Assembly: GCA_041391385.1 (NCBI GenBank)
Contig: JAWKOD010000007.1
Coordinates: forward strand, 1 to 64,000
Direction of reading: 5' to 3'
Source of the DNA: CANIGN01 sp041391385
Lineage (GTDB): Bacteria; Bdellovibrionota; UBA2428
DNA length: 64,000 nt
The stretch's first letter is position 1; every line of letters begins with the position of its first letter. The notes under the pieces were generated by a model. That model was not told where the DNA came from. It saw nothing but the letters and a program-made list of their open reading frames with translations, and did no database searches. The position numbers were made by a program, and so were the translations under genes. Below, in pieces: positions 63,382 to 64,000 of this stretch.

Positions 63382-64000
63382 CTACCTATACTTAACTTTA
63401 AATAACTCAGGCGCTTTTAGTGTCCACTCCTTTAAGTCATTTTGACTTTCTGCTTCGTATATAACATTTGCCACCATTGAGACAGAAGAGTCCTCATGGT
63501 CAACAACATCCCCTTCACTTATATAAACAGCAGAGTTCAAAATCCCAGGAGTACCGTGAATGTTGTTCTCTATTTTTTCTACTATACCTGCATGCTTAGG
63601 GTATAAATAGTACCCAGCGTAGGCCTTCCTAAATATTTTAACTGGGACAATCTCCTTAGGCCTTAATTCTGACACAAACATTTTAATGTAATAATCCAGG
63701 ATATCCAAACCGGACATATAAGACTGAACTGGTATTTGCAGACCACCAGGTAAACGACACCCACTTTCTCCAAAATACCATTTCTCGCCATCCCATAAGA
63801 ACTCTGTATGGAAAAAACCATCAGTTACCCCAAGTTTTTCAATAAACTTGCGAGTATAAAGCTTGATCTCTTCTAACTTTTCAATTGGTAAGAAACCCGG
63901 GAAATTAACTCCAAATCCTTTGTGTGTTTTGTTAGACTCTAAACAATTCACGGTATATTCCCCTGGAAACTGCACAACAACTTGTGAACTAGCTACTATG
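63382..64000 (-). CDS. ATP-grasp ligase, N-terminus outside window
   Basis: At least 206 codons, open to the window edge; a GTG at 63975 is probably internal. The C-terminal half of an ATP-grasp protein: DGFFHTEFLWDGEKWYFGES, then GCRLPGGLQIPV (metal and substrate loop) and GLDILDYYIKM. It resembles carboxylate-amine ligases like the one at 58.5-59.6 kb but is transcribed towards that operon. The last 70 residues form a small domain with YYLYPKHAGIVEKIE, as in biotin-carboxylase-like C-termini. Confidence 0.75.
   Translation of the reverse strand, partial: IVASSQVVVQFPGEYTVNCLESNKTHKGFGVNFPGFLPIEKLEEIKLYTRKFIEKLGVTDGFFHTEFLWDGEKWYFGESGCRLPGGLQIPVQSYMSGLDILDYYIKMFVSELRPKEIVPVKIFRKAYAGYYLYPKHAGIVEKIENNIHGTPGILNSAVYISEGDVVDHEDSSVSMVANVIYEAESQNDLKEWTLKAPELFKVKYR

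Noticed and set aside
57000..64000. Genomic island or phage boundary at the AT-rich right end
   Set aside because: Composition changes by eye, but no integrase, tRNA gene, att repeat or transposase is visible.

Overview
The window looks like the chromosome of a Gram-negative predatory-type bacterium of the Bdellovibrionota (Bdellovibrio-like) or a close delta-proteobacterial relative. The evidence is KDO/LPS genes, many lipobox lipoproteins, sigma-54 promoters, a GH114 hydrolase and a ferrochelatase with the internal Cys segment known from Myxococcus. This placement is inferred from gene content; no 16S gene is present. No tRNA, rRNA, CRISPR array, insertion sequence or prophage was recognised. 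One structural RNA is present: 6S RNA at about 14750-14960, minus strand.

Layout. 1-8.4 kb: the end of polA, an aminotransferase/methyltransferase pair, and lipid genes (a broken thiolase, a broken acyl-CoA ligase, a thioesterase, an LpxH-like phosphoesterase). 8.5-13.4 kb: RDD protein, DsbA-like thioredoxin, then tmk-holB-ricT-like-tatD, a linkage also seen in Firmicutes. 13.4-16.1 kb: a secreted protein, then two genes broken by many indels flanking 6S RNA. 16.1-21.1 kb: DUF1460 hydrolase, birA, two lipoprotein genes each behind a perfect sigma-54 promoter with a shared upstream element, and trmL. 21.2-22.4 kb: rplM-rpsI, where L13 carries a histone-H1-like extension. 22.5-28.7 kb: a tightly coupled fadI-fadJ-kdsD-kdsB-kdsA operon. 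28.7-37 kb: secreted phosphatase, desaturase, PpiD-like foldase, mreC-mreD-mrdA, hslO, trxA. 36.9-46.6 kb: haem genes in two blocks, hemX-hemA-hemC-like on plus and hemCD-hemE-hemY-hemH on minus. 46.5-53.6 kb: Slt transglycosylase, GH114 protein, and a DNA-damage group (umuDC, SRAP). 53.6-57 kb: small genes including an unannotated 32-codon ORF, a hydrolase, a cytochrome c and a GshB-like ligase. 57-64 kb: an AT-rich five-gene operon, then an NTF2-like gene and the edge of another ATP-grasp gene.

The main candidate for an undescribed system is 57.2-62.9 kb. It is one promoter driving a radical SAM enzyme, an ATP-grasp ligase, an EamA exporter, a periplasmic binding protein without ABC partners, and a sensor histidine kinase without a response regulator. 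It reads like a make-export-sense cassette for a small amino-acid-derived molecule. Two further candidates are the sigma-54 lipoprotein pair and a HemC paralogue beside hemA that has lost the cofactor Cys and the catalytic Asp.

Data caution: at least eight genes, including the probably essential mreC, hemY and hemH, contain small indels. Most are single-base losses in short homopolymers. This points to residual sequencing or assembly error as much as to pseudogenes.
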